Shown piece by piece: positions 33,430 to 45,700 of a DNA stretch of 64,000 nt (its first letter is position 1; every line of letters starts with the position of its first letter). Under the pieces are notes generated by a model, which was not told the origin of the DNA, made no database searches, and was given only the letters and a program-made list of their open reading frames with translations. The DNA lies in assembly GCA_029204225.1 (NCBI GenBank), contig CM055110.1, positions 21,819,265 through 21,883,264 of the forward strand, written 5' to 3'. Both the position numbers and the translations under genes were made by a program. Source of the stretch: Diphasiastrum complanatum. Its lineage: Eukaryota > Streptophyta > Lycopodiopsida > Lycopodiales > Lycopodiaceae.

Positions 33430-35009
33430 GTATTATTCAAAGCAAAGAATCTTCGACTTTCGATGAAGCGAAGGGTGATGACATTTGGGTCAAGGCCATG
33501 GGAGAGGAGACGAAGTCAATTGCTAAGCATAGCACATGGGACTTAGTAGAATCACTAGTTGGCAAGGAACCCATTCGTTGCAAATGGATATACAAGACTA
33601 AGTACCATGTAGATGGAAGTATAACAAAGCACAAGGCAAGATTGGTGATCAAAGGGTATGCACAAAGTAAAGGCATCGACTATGAGGAGACCTTTGCACC
33701 GGTATGTAAGTGGAATGCTCTACGTCTACTTGTTGCTTTAGCTTCACATTTTGGTTGGCCTTTGCATCAAATGGATGTGAAATCTGCTTTTCTGAATGGT
33801 GAGTTGGAAGAAGAGGTGTTCATGGATCAACCTGAAGGCTTTGTAAAGTATGTCGCTTGAAGAAAGTACTTTATGGTCTTAAACAGGCACCACGTGCGTG
33901 GTATAGCAGGATTGATGCCTACTTTCGTTCAAAGTGGATGGTGAGAACACACTCTGATCCAAATCTAGATGTCTTATGCTTTAATGGTATGGTTGCTTTG
34001 ATTGCTCTTTATGTTGATGACTTGATTATTACAAGAAATAATCAAGAGATGATAGACATGATCAAGAAAGACCTCATGGAACAATTCGAGATGACAGATC
34101 TCAGCCTGATGCATTATTGCCTTGGAGTAGAGGTGTGGAAAAAAGGACACGAAGTGGGTTTAACACAAGTGAAGTATGTCAAAGAGTTGTTGCACAGGTT
34201 TAGGTTGCAAGATTGCAAACCAGTGAATACTCCTATTGAGCCAAGTAAAAAGCTTTCTAAGCTTGATGAGTCACAGTCATTTGATGCTATGTTGTATAGG
34301 CAGTTAGTAGGGAGCTTGATTTACCTTACCACGACTAGACCAAATATATGCTATGTTGTTGGCATTGTAAGTTAGTTTATGGTAGCACCTATGGAAACGC
34401 ATTGAAAGGCAGCTAAATGCATTTTACGTTATGTGAAAGGCACTTCAGAGTATGGCTTGATTTACAAGAAGCATGATGGTTTACCTGAGTTGTGTGGCTA
34501 TGTGGATGCGGATTGGGGAGGTGACTACGATGATCATAGATCCACCACAGGGTATGTATTCTAGTTTTGTAGTAGTTGCTTTTCCTGGTCTAGTAAGAAG
34601 CAAAGTACAATTGCTCTTTCAACCACAGAGGCAGAGTATAAGGCAATGTGTAGTGCAGCACAAGAAGCTATATGGTTGAGACAAATCTTGGAAGAAGTTG
34701 GCATGAAGCAGAAAAATCCCACGATATTACATAGCGACAGTCAGAGTGGCATTCAGCTAGCAAAGAATCCAGTGTTCCATGCGAGAACTAAACACATTGA
34801 GATTCAGTATCACTTTATACGTGAGAGACTGTTGAGTCGTGAAATCCATGTTGTAGCACAGAAAAAAAACTAGCTGATATTTTCACTAAGCCACTTGTTG
34901 GAGAAAAGTTTGATAAGTTTAGATCAAAGCTTTCTGTACTTAAAGTTTGTTGACTATAAAGCTATGCATATGACTGTATATAAAGTAGACTCTACTTTAA
35001 GGGAGAGAG
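33430..35009 (+). pseudogene. Copia-F2 reverse transcriptase and RNase H
   Basis: RT starts at ESSTFDEAKGDDIWVKAM and includes CKWIYKTKYHVDGSITKHKA and YEETFAPVCKWNALRLLVAL. It continues with DVKSAFLNGELEEEV, then LYGLKQAPRAWYSRID, and the catalytic ALYVDDLIITRN near 34015. A frame change interrupts it at 33860. RNase H follows (LVGSLIYLTTTRPN, ILRYVKGTSEYGL, ADWGGDYDDHRSTTGY, SKKQSTIALSTTEAE, KNPVFHARTKHIEIQYHF). Stops lie near 34373, 34404, 34563 and 34870. The polypurine tract AAGGGAGAGAG (34999-35009) precedes the LTR. It is better preserved than Copia-F but dead. Confidence 0.9.
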
Positions 35010-35279
35010 TTAGAATTAAAGTAGAACCATTGTGCTACTGTACTGTGGGTCCTATCAATGGATAAGGATCAGTTGGCCTCGCCACGAGGCAAGTCGACGA
35101 GACACGCGTCCCGCCAACGGCAACCTGGGTCATGCATGGGTTGCCTGAGTGAACAACTATATGTACAATGTAATTTCGTTTTGAGAAATACAGTTGCTAT
35201 GTGAGCTTGTTGTGGAGAGTGTTTTATGTCTGTGTTACTTTGTAGCATGATGTGTGTTCCTGTGCAAAGCAAATTCTAA
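35010..35279 (+). repeat. 3' LTR of Copia-F2
   Basis: 270 bp beginning TTAGAATTAAAG and ending AAATTCTAA, directly after the polypurine tract. It is homologous to 27961-28231. The terminal bases are TT...AA, not TG...CA, and the inverted termini match for 8 bases. No 5' LTR partner is visible, so target duplication cannot be tested here. Confidence 0.88.
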
Positions 35280-36180
35280 GTGAGAACACTCACAACCTTT
35301 TTGAAACACCAACTCTTCAGCACTTACATTTTAGTTTGATAAATACATATTCTGGAAAAATAAAAACTCAAAATTAGGTGATAGGCAATCGATTTGGAAG
35401 GACCCAAAAGCTGCAATTAATACATGAACGCTTGGATATGTTAATGAACTAGGTTATGTAATATAGATTTTTCCATTATCCGATTTTGCATTGTGTGTTG
35501 GTTGGATCGCAACTTGGATGCATTTCTACAACCCTTTCAGCATTAGAGGGGTGTATTCAGTTGAAGGCAAAACAATTATTTCGTACGTCTCCTTGTAGTC
35601 TAGTTTTTACCTCAATCTTGCTCATTTTGATCATAGTGCTGACAAACTTCAAACTGAAAAAAAAAAACCCCGTTATTAGAATATTGCTTCACGGTTGCAG
35701 TTTTGTTTTTATCTATAAACAATGTCTGGTTGGAGGTGAAGAGTCCTCGTCCAATTCTTAGTCCAATGTAGTATCTGTTGTCAAATCGAATGGGTGTGAA
35801 TGAATACATTTCGGCCCTCAAATATGGATCAAAGTCTATCTAGGGACATTGGAGTTTGAGTTCTTCTGCAAAGTGCGAATTGAGAGTGAGATCTTGTGGC
35901 GTGGTATCACTAAAGTTATAGATTCTGTTAGATAAAGACGTGCAATGGGAGCATCCATCCTGCCACTTTCTATTTTAAATAGAAATTATCTTTGTGGAAG
36001 TCAGGAGAGTGCGAGGGAAGTCAAGAGGTGTGGCAGATGCTCCCCATGTCCCTGAGGGAATTAGATCATCTTCGCTATTACAACAGGCAGCTGCACCATC
36101 CCCCCTGCGCATGCATGCCACAATTGAGAGTCCAAACCCTTCCGCCGATCATCTGAGCCTCCTGCTCTCTCCTGCTCTTG
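35280..36180. other. No gene recognised
   Basis: AT-rich flank with short frames only. A 91-codon frame (35486-35761) has a hydrophobic stretch but no homology that I can name. Confidence 0.35.
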
Positions 36181-36186
36181 GATCTT

Positions 36187-36336
<150 letters not shown>

Positions 36337-36380
36337 AGGAAGATCCTATTTGAATTTTGAATTAGGATGGGGACTAATGT

Positions 36381-36424
36381 GCATGCATGGGGCAGGATGC
36401 ATACATCCTCCTCCCCATGCATGC
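36381..36424. repeat. 44-bp near-perfect nested palindrome
   Basis: GCATGCATGGGG (36381-36392) pairs with CCCCATGCATGC (36413-36424). Inside, AGGATG and CATCCT pair around CATA. Related phrases (AGGATGCA, CCTACCCCATGTA) recur to about 36510, in opposite orientation. It would form a strong hairpin in RNA or DNA. Confidence 0.85.
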
Positions 36425-36599
36425 ATCTAAGAATTTTAGTTAATTTTTTAAAAAAAGTAGATGGTAGAAGGATGCACCCATGTAGCCATACATGCATCCT
36501 CCTACCCCATGTATAGGCACAAATGTGACACACAAATATCTTTACTATCATAAATTCATATATATACTATCATATATTAAAAACTTGATGTTGTCGTCT

Positions 36600-39500
36600 T
36601 CTCATACGACTACTGTTTATATAATGAACGTGTGCAGGCCTTCTACGCATCAGAAGAAACTGTCCTCATGCCCATTGGTGATGTGAATCCAATTTTCTTT
36701 ACAAAGGCATGAAAAATTGTTGTACATGAAAGTCTTTGTTGAGGTCTCCAAAGTATCTGTTGGTGAGTCTGGTTTTTTTATGGAAGATGTTGAAACTATA
36801 GGTGTAGTCCAGGCAATTATAATGCGGAAACCATGCCCCTTGAATTTATGACCTAAGGTTCTAATGGTGAAGGATGTCATATTGTTCTATCTTGCTCGGA
36901 TACAGTTCATTATACGTAGGCACCCGAAATTCATGACTCAACTGGTGCATTACATAGATATCATGGAAATTTACTCGATGGGATGATTGCACTACATAAC
37001 TTTCATGAAATGATGCGGGAACGTGATGAAACAATGATGGGGATAGCTAAATTGCCACGGCTGTAGTTAGCGAGCTGGCAGGAACTGAATTGGTATTATT
37101 TTCTGAGACCCAACCGGCACCATCCTCAGCTCCAACTCTATTTGGAGGCAAAAAACAAGCATGACGAAAAGTTGCATCGGAACGAAGCCACCCTGAAGAC
37201 AAAATTTTTGTTGGTCGAAGGATAGCCAAGCCAATTGGACAGACTGGAAAACGTTTAATGGAGCCAAGGGTTGATCTGACTGACATGAGATCTGGAGGCA
37301 TAGAAGACATTATACTCTAATAGTGATTAGACGTTGGTTGAGTTTGAGGAGGAAACAAATGTCAATCTCGAAGCCTATTCCTCTGATGATGTTGGTTACA
37401 TGTGGGGCAAACATATGTATGAAACTGAAATATTGCCTCTCTTTATACAAACCAATGTGCCCTTGATTTATCCTTTGTTGAACGCTTGTATGAACAGGCC
37501 TGCACCTACTTCCATCAATGTCATAGTGAGGCCGATTTCTTTCAAGAAAGGAGATGAACTAGAGGTTTTCTTCGACAATCCAAAGAAATTTTTAAAAATG
37601 TACCATGATTTCAAATGGGTGGATATGGTGGAAGCAGCACAATTGTATTTAGAGCTGTATCCAAAAGAGAACAACACTAATGAAGGTTCCAAATTGGATG
37701 GGCTATGTAAAAATAGGTTCTTATCTCATTGTTCTTTTGAATCAATTGATGGTCAGCATTTTCATTGTGCCTGTAACGAAATAGCACTGACTGCAGTGAG
37801 AACCAGTAAACTTCATAGCCAAACATACGATAGGTTGTTTGCATATGTGCATGTGTATACTTGTATATATAAAAGCATGCCCCGCCGCATATTGGAGTCC
37901 AATAGGTTCAATTATGAACCTGAGAGCAAACATAAGAGGAGCAACCTTGCAGAAATAATGGAACATGTGCGAGAGCTCTGGATCTCGTTGGACAGGCCAC
38001 GGTACATCAAAGGGGTGAAGCTAGATCAAGCAACAACTAAAAGAATGGCCCAATTTTATCAAGGATTGTCAGGCATTCTCGGCAGTCAACTCATCGGAAC
38101 GTTGAAGGGGAGGTTGCCCTTGAAGACTTTGTATCAAACATTTGAGGAGTATACCATAATCTTGTTGTGTTCAGATGACACGTTTAATAACTACTTGGAA
38201 GTTATGAAGCGTTATGTGGCCGAGTCTCTTCCATACGATGAGCCAAAGTTTGCACCTCAACATCAAAAGACCAATCCACTTACTTTCAGATTTTTCAGAT
38301 CGCTGCAGTACTTGTCAGACTCAATTTGTAACAAGGTATGCAAAAAACTCTTGGAGGGCCAATTATATTTTGGCAAAAAAAGTAGAGAAAAATACATTGA
38401 AGATGGCGTGGCGACAATCGTCAAGGAAACGATAGCTTCACACATTGTAAAGATTTTGATTTCTTTGGACAATGATCTGCCAACGGATGTGCAGTATGAG
38501 AAAGAGGCAATAAAGCGCCTATCCCCGTCTATCAGCAAAAAGTCTGCTTATGATTGGATTAGAGCGGCTACAAGCAACAGCAGAAGCATATCATCGAAGC
38601 TGCAATATACCACCGTCTTTAATGCAATTTGTTGAAAAAATAAAAGAAAATCTAAATCAAAGACAGGGTCATGCATGGAGCAGCACCGACACTTCCAAGA
38701 GATTTTTTCGCAAAGTGAAGACCTCCAAAGGAAATGAAGCAATTCATTGTGGAATTGATGAATCAAACTTCATGGTCGTTCCTTCACCTGCTTGGGAGAG
38801 ACCGACATTGTACATTTTTTATAATATTGAGTCGATCAATTCAAGTTACCTCACTACATTGGTGTGCACTGCCTGGCCATCCTCATGGCAGAATACAAAT
38901 TGTGTGTTATTGTGCTATTTTTCGAACAAAGTATTAAAGGAGGAGTCAAGGGAAGTTTAAAATCAATGCATGACATAAAACTCTCGATGTTCGAGGGTTA
39001 TTACGAGCTTGCTACCCATTTAAGGCTATTAATGTTTTACGGAGTGTATGGTTTATGAGTCAGGTCAAGCTTTTGCTGAGGCAGTGAAAAAAGTATTTGT
39101 TGTAGTAGTTATGGCAAGTCTTGCTAACTTTCTTCAATCGTACAAGATTAGTTCCAACTCAACCAACATATTGACATACTCAAGTGGTTCTCCATTGTTG
39201 TACCTCACTAACAACTAAGAGCTTAAGTAGTTATTATGGGGTGCAATCTGAAACCGTTAGGCATCGACTTGTACAGTAAGACTAATGTATTATTTTGATC
39301 TCAAACTAACTTATAGGCAATGAGCAGTGATTACATAGGAGTACAACACATGAAACAGACAATATGCTTCTAACCCCTCTGAGTTTTTAATTCACACTCA
39401 TTTCAACTTCTCGATTTAGAAGTTGAGTTTTAACTTGCAACAAATGTTTAAATATTTTAGATTATTTTCTATCTTTTTGTCAATTTCATAACAAGTTTTT

Positions 39501-40168
39501 TTTTTTTTGTCTTGAGGAGTGTCAAGCTCAACACGACGCGACCACTAAGGTAATTAACTAATCAAGTCTCTTTTGTTTCCGCCTCTATTGCTACCATTTG
39601 TCATACCATGCTCATGAGTTAACTATATATTTTACATACTGCAGTGATTTTGTGTATTCATGAATTGCATCAATAGACTGTGGAGACAACAATAAGGGAT
39701 AGGGCGTACAAACTATCTTTCATTGCCAACCCTGCAAATGGAACAGGTTTTTTTCAAATATTGTGCAAACTGGATTGGGATGCCAAAGGCCTCGTTGTGA
39801 CAGAGGACAAGCTGCAGATTTGCATCTTCCAGCATGGGACTGTCCAAGTAAGAACTGATTCAAGTAAATTTTTTTGGTATCTTATGCAATTATAATTCCC
39901 AACATGCAACAGTATGTTTTGTAGAAAGAAAGAGATTCTTAGTATCATGGCTAGAGATAAGGCCACAAGGGACTCTCTCGGGATGAGTAGTGATAATAAG
40001 GGCTTTTGCAAGTACATGTGCAAAGAGACATATTGGTGGCACATGATCGAACTTGCAAAGACGCTATTATCTGAGTTGGTCGCAGGTGGAGATCAATTTC
40101 TGGACGAAGAAGTTTTTTTCCATAGGCAAAGGCAATTAAATTTCCATATGTCTTTGGTGACCTTGTAA
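36600..40168 (+). pseudogene. Long unrecognised gene, decayed
   Basis: Several plus-strand frames in order appear to be pieces of one large coding sequence. They include LMPIGDVNPIFFTKA (about 36665) and EDKIFVGRRIAKPIGQTGKR (about 37195). The main 433-codon frame follows (37334-38635; WGKHMYETEILPLFI, RPRYIKGVKLDQATTKRMAQ, PYDEPKFAP). A frame shift near 38600 leads to MQFVEKIKENLNQRQGHAW (to 38960). Another leads to SIKGGVKGSLKSMHDIKLSM (to 39055). A last pair of frames is 39680-39895 and 39914-40168 (MCKETYWWHMIELAKTLLSE). I know of no matching family and see no RT, DDE, helicase or gag motif. The gaps 39060-39680 may be introns. It may be an old host gene or the ORF of an undescribed DNA transposon. 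Confidence 0.45.
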
Positions 40169-40212
40169 AGGAATGAAGAATGTCGCCTTGGTTGAAAAAC
40201 AGCCTCAACTTT

Positions 40213-41099
40213 TGTTGTTTACACGGAGACTTGGTTACAGGTCATCAAAATGTTAGATTATTCTCCTAGTTATCCTACTGACCGAATAAACGATCTTTAA
40301 CCTTCATCCACTTATTATCCAGTTCTACAATTCCCTTCGAGTTTCTACACAGTCTGTAGAAATACTCAGGCAAGTGGCTTTCACATATAAGACGTCATCC
40401 AAAAATCTTTATCGGGCCTAGTCTGACAATCTTTTTCGATGGAAGATAGTTATTGTTACACTTGAATCAAAGCTATAGACTTGCCCTAACCATTTAGCAA
40501 GTAAATTTTAAAAGTCCTAACTGGATGGATGCCAACTCATTATGGCCAACTGGCTATTGCGATCTACGACCTAATAGTTGTCCTATTGGACGTGCATCAA
40601 GTAAAAATGTCTGATCATACTTCTATTATTTCAAGGGTATTGAAGTTCATTATTATGCTCTTTTTCTAGCTTCGTTTCTATCTTAGCTTAGAACTTAGTA
40701 TTGCTACTCGTGTTTACTATTTATCAATGAAATGCAATCAGATAGAGTTTTAGTTATTCAAAGATAGCTTAGAGTATGCGGTTCTATCCGCAATTATCTT
40801 GTGCTCATCATCATCTGTTTTTATGCTGAATCAAGCTATTCGTTACCATGTTCATTATCATGTCAAAATGTATGCATCTCTGTGATTGTTTTGTAATTGA
40901 TAATCTCTTATAGTCTTGTCTAATAATTCTAGACTTCATTGTTTGGCTATGTAATCACTGTAGTGCTAGTGGTTTCAAAGGTGGTCACTATAAGATTGAA
41001 CGTGACTTCTGTCATTATCTTTAGTTCAATATTGATAAGCGTAGTCATGCATTAGGAAAGAAGGCTCTATTACGTTGTGCTTGATAAGTTGCTACAACA
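40213..41099 (+). repeat. Candidate 5' LTR of Copia-G
   Basis: The right end is firm: GCTACAACA abuts the PBS at 41100. The left end is guessed from TGTTGT at 40213, which matches the inverted terminus. The stretch in between is non-coding and AT-rich. No second copy is in the window. Confidence 0.4.
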
Positions 41100-41111
41100 T
41101 GGTATCAGAGC
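41100..41111 (+). promoter_or_regulatory. Primer-binding site of Copia-G
   Basis: TGGTATCAGAGC, complementary to the 3' end of plant initiator tRNA-Met, placed between the LTR end and the gag start at 41326. Confidence 0.9.
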
Positions 41112-41325
41112 ATACCTTCATGATATCAGAGCGATCTGCCATACTAGAGCTCTAATACTTGATATCTTTCACGATATCAAATCGATATCATTAGATACTT
41201 TTCATAGTATCATATGCTTCAATTTGTGGTATCAAATTTCAGTATCTAATAGTTGATTTCCAATTGTAGTGAAGCATGGCATCTCTCTTAATGTCATCGA
41301 TTTATTGACAAACTAAAGTAACAGA

Positions 41326-41996
41326 ATGGATTCTCAAAGTAAAGTCAGACTTATCACAGACAACTTGAATGGATCCAATTACTACTTATGGAAATTTAAG
41401 ATGAAGACCTTGCTAATCGCCAACGAGTTGTGGGATGTTATCATAGGTATCGAAGTGAAGCTTGAAGACGACACAACCAACTCAAAATGGAAGTCAAAGG
41501 ATGGTAAAGCTTTTGTGCTTATTATTCCCAATATATCAAACATTTAGATTGGTCACATATATGAAGCTCAAACTTCAAAAGAAGTATGGGACATCCTGAG
41601 CTCACTATATGATGTGAGGGGCGCAACTTCCAAGTTACATCTACAAAGAAAATTTTTCACTCTTAAGATGTCTAATAGTGATTCACTTCTGAATCACATT
41701 AGCTAGTTTAAGAATCTCTTGCAACATGTGGTCGTTGCCGGATCGATCATAGATGATCAAGATGCAATTACGACATTGCTTTCAAGCTTGCCCTCTATGT
41801 ATAAAAACTAGGTGATGATCATATCGACACACTCAGATTTAACTCTTACTAGAGTTACCACTATGTTGTTGCAGGAAGATAATCAAAGAAGTCAGGACAC
41901 TTCGTTGACTTCATCATCTCATGCTCTATATGTCAACAAAGGCTCAAAACAATAGAAGCGAAAAAGCTCTAAACAATCTGCATCAAATCAAAAACC
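41326..41996 (+). pseudogene. Copia-G gag, first part
   Basis: Gag begins MDSQSKVRLITDNLNGSNYY (41326), continues LWKFKMKTLLIANELWDVII, and after a stop at 41545 runs on in the same frame (IGHIYEAQTSKEVWDILSSL, RKFFTLKMSNSDSLLNHI, MLLQEDNQRSQD). Stops lie near 41545, 41705, 41808 and 41954. It is the same gag type as Copia-E. It is interrupted at 41996 by Copia-A and resumes at 48141. Confidence 0.85.
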
Positions 41997-42732
41997 TGTT
42001 GAATTTCACACGTGTGGATTGTCCACTACATGTACTTGTGATCTCCTAAGGTGTGTAGATGCACCAAGATCAAGACTAGATTGAGATTCAAGATCAATCT
42101 TGAATCCTATGGCAAAAACACACTACTACATGCATTCAATCACTTCCAACTCTCACTCACACGTGTGGGAAGTATTCAAAAAATAATCTAAGTAAAACAA
42201 GCTACTCTCCTCGGGTAGAGAGAGAAAATGCATCATGAGCTCTCGGGTAGAGAGAGAAAGCTAGAAATCCAATAACTCACAAAATCCATGAAATCACTAA
42301 ATCAATTAACTTCAAAATGAGGAGTACAATTATACTAGTAGGTCCACGAGCTACAACTATGCTTAACTATGATTGGACCATATTTTGTCATCTCTTGATC
42401 CTATTGGATTATTGCTCTATGCAGCTCTTAATTTTATTGGACTATATTCAAGCACACCTCAATTTCCTATTGGACCTCACAAGGTTCCACCTCTAAATCC
42501 TATTGGACCTCTTGGAATTCATCAAACAAAAACTTTACACTTGTCTACACTCTAATTAGCAAGTGTTTAGCCTCTTACTCTATTTTGGCTCAATAGTGGC
42601 ATTACAAGTGGAAATGCATAATTTGCCATCTATGCCAAATTTATTCCTATCAACATCCTACACCTAGATGCTTGATGTAAAAAACATAAGACCCCTATAT
42701 CTAACATAGATAATCTTTTTCAATTCTTCACA
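41997..42732 (-). repeat. 3' LTR of Copia-A
   Basis: 736 bp. On the plus strand it begins TGTTGAATTTC and ends TTCTTCACA. In sense (minus) orientation U3 comes first. Five CCAAT boxes (plus-strand ATTGG at 42372, 42403, 42436, 42469 and 42502) are spaced 31, 33, 33 and 33 bases. CACACGTGTG occurs at 42007-42016, ten bases inside the terminus, and at 42158-42167. Two copies of CTCGGGTAGAGAGAGAAA lie near 42210-42255. Confidence 0.95.
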
Positions 42733-42740
42733 CTCCTCCT
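42733..42740 (-). promoter_or_regulatory. Polypurine tract of Copia-A
   Basis: Minus-strand AGGAGGAG, immediately upstream of the 3' LTR. It is the expected primer for plus-strand synthesis. Confidence 0.85.
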
Positions 42741-42750
42741 AAAAAATTAT

Positions 42751-45700
42751 CTATGAAGATTTGAGCATTGATCTTGATATAACTCCAAGATTAGATCTAT
42801 GCTTGATGAAAGCACTTTTGCTCAAAGGCTTGGTGAGTAGATCGGCAATACAAGAGGACGAGTTGACATGCTCCAAATAGATTTCTCCTCCAATAAGCTT
42901 TTCTCTCAAAAAATGGTGTGCCACTTCTATGTGCTTGCTTCTTGCATGAAATATGGGATTATTGGCAAGAGCTTGGGCCGAGATGTTATCACACTTGATC
43001 ATTGGTAGATCATCCTCCTTGATGCACTTTAGCTCCATTAATAACCTCTTGATCCAAAGCACTTCTTTGGTAGTTGTAGTGAGTGCTTTGTACTTGGCCT
43101 CACATGAAGAGAGAGATATAGTATCTTGCTTTTTGGAAAGCCAAGATATTAGATTGCCTCCAAGAAAGATAGTGTATGCACTAATAGACTTTCGATCCAT
43201 CTTGTCACTTGCAAAGTCCGAATCCGAGTAGCCAATAATGGATAGATCTTCACTTTTATAGAGTAGACCATAATCACAAGATGAAGATACATATCTTAGA
43301 ATCCTCTTGGCCATCTTCCAATGATGAATCTTAGGATCTTGCATAAATTGACTCAATTTGTGCACACAAAAACTAAGATCGGGCCTAGTAATGGTAAGCC
43401 AAATCAAGGAGCCTACAAGACTCCTAAAAAGTGTGATGTCCTCAAAGGATCTTTCATCACCTTTATTAGGATCTTTTACAATTTGCTCCATTGGAGTATC
43501 TATGCTCTTAGAATTTTCCATATGGTATCTCTCCTAGATCTTGCATTTTAAACTCACATCCAAGTGCTAGCTTGGTTTCATCAACTAGCTTGATACAACT
43601 TCCACAAAGAATAATGTCATCAACATAAATTAGAAGAATGACAATATTGCTATCAACAAACTTTAGATACATGGAAGGATCATAGTCACTAAGAGTAAAT
43701 CCTAGTGAGATAAGAAAAGAGTTAAGTCTTGAATACCATGATCTTGGTGCTTGCTTGAGTCCATAAAGACTTTTGAAGAGCAAGCACACTTTGGACTCAT
43801 CCTTGATGAATCCTTGAGGTTGTTCCATATAGATCTCCTCCTCAAGATAACCATTTAGAAAAGCATTGGATACATCTAATTGGAACACCTTCCACTTGAA
43901 AAAACAAGCAAGAGAAATAAGAACTCTTATTGTCACCATCTTTGCAACGGGTGCAAAGGTCTCCTCATAATCAAGACCATGGATTTGAGCAAATCCTTTG
44001 GCACATAATCTTGCTTTATGCTTGTTGATGGTGCCATCATGATTGAACTTGATCCGAAATACCCACTTGCAACCAATCACATGCTTGTTGGATGGAGGAT
44101 CCACAAGCTCCCAAGTATTGCTAGTGATCAATGCATCATACTCTTGCTTCATGGCATCATACCGCTCCTTGGTATTGAGTGCCTCTTGTACATTCTTTGG
44201 CTCTTCATGAGAGACATAAAAAACATAATTAGTGGAATCAAGATCCACTTGTTTGCCTTTGTCAACATATGAGAGCCTCTTAGGCTCGGATCTATCTCTC
44301 ATGGATCTTCTTGGTGAAAAAATCCGAGGAGAGTCTTCTTCAAATCTCGACCCCATCACATCATGATTATCTTCAAAATCAATAATTGATGATGCATCCA
44401 TAGATTTCTTGATCTCGGCCTCTTCAAATGATGAGTGTTGATCTTCATGAAAGACAACATCTCTACTTTCAATAACTTGAGAAGTAGAGAGTATAAAGAC
44501 TCTATAGGCCTTCTTGGTGGATGAGTATCCAACCATGATCCCTTTGCATGCACTAGGATCTTCCTTCTTCCTTGTTTCCAAGGGAATATGGACAAAGCAT
44601 AAGCATCCAAAAACTCTAAGGTGATCAACCTTAGGCTTCTTCAAAAATAAGATTTCATATGGTGACTTTCCTCCAAGAGCTATATGTGGGAGCCTATTGC
44701 AAAGATAATTTGCACAATTAATGGCTTCTCCCCAAAAATCTTTGGGCAAAGATGCCTCAATTCTCATAGATTTTGCACATTCACATAGAGATCTATTCTT
44801 TCTCTCGGCCACTCCATTTTGAGATGGAGAGTAGGCACAAGAAAACTCTCTTTTAATGCCTTCAAGCTCACAAAAATCTTGAAATTTATTGGAGATATAT
44901 TCACCACCTCCATCACTTCTAAGAGCTTTAATCTTGAATGAGAATTGCTTCTCTACATAAGCTTTGAAAATAAGGAAATGATCAAACACCATAGATTTTG
45001 AAGCAAGAAGATATATCCAAGTGAATCTTGTGTAATCATCAATGAAAGTAACAAAACAAGTGGCTCCTCCCTTGCTTGTAGTTGATGAGAAATGCACATC
45101 CGAGTGGATTAACTCCAAAGGATGCTTCCTTTTGATAGAAGATCTTGTAAATGGCTTTTTGTGAGATTTAGCAATAGCACAAGCCTCACAAGGCTTGATC
45201 TTCTTGGAGAATGACTTTGGCAAGCCAATAGCTTTGGATTCTTTGATCATAGAGAGCATGGATTTGTAGTTGGGATGTCCCAACCTCCTATGCCATAATT
45301 CCTCCATAGAGAGCTTGTTCACAAGAGCAACATTACAAGCATTCACATACTCATTTGGATCTAGTTTATAGATGCCACCAAATCTAGATCCTAATGCAAG
45401 TATCTCATCATTCTTCTTGATAGTGCAAGTATCAACATTGAATTTTACATCAAGTCCATTATCAAGCAATTGGCCAACACTAATAAGATTCTTGGTAAGC
45501 TTAGGTACATAAAGAACTCTAGAGAGAGAAAAAACTTTAGAGGATGCAAGCTTCAAGGGAATGTTCCCTATGCCTTCAATAGGACATTCAAAATCATTTG
45601 CAGTGTATATTGATTTCTTCACTCCATCATAAGGTGCAATAGAAGAGAAAGAGTCCTTGGAGCTACACATATGTGAAGAGGCTCCACTATCAATATACCA

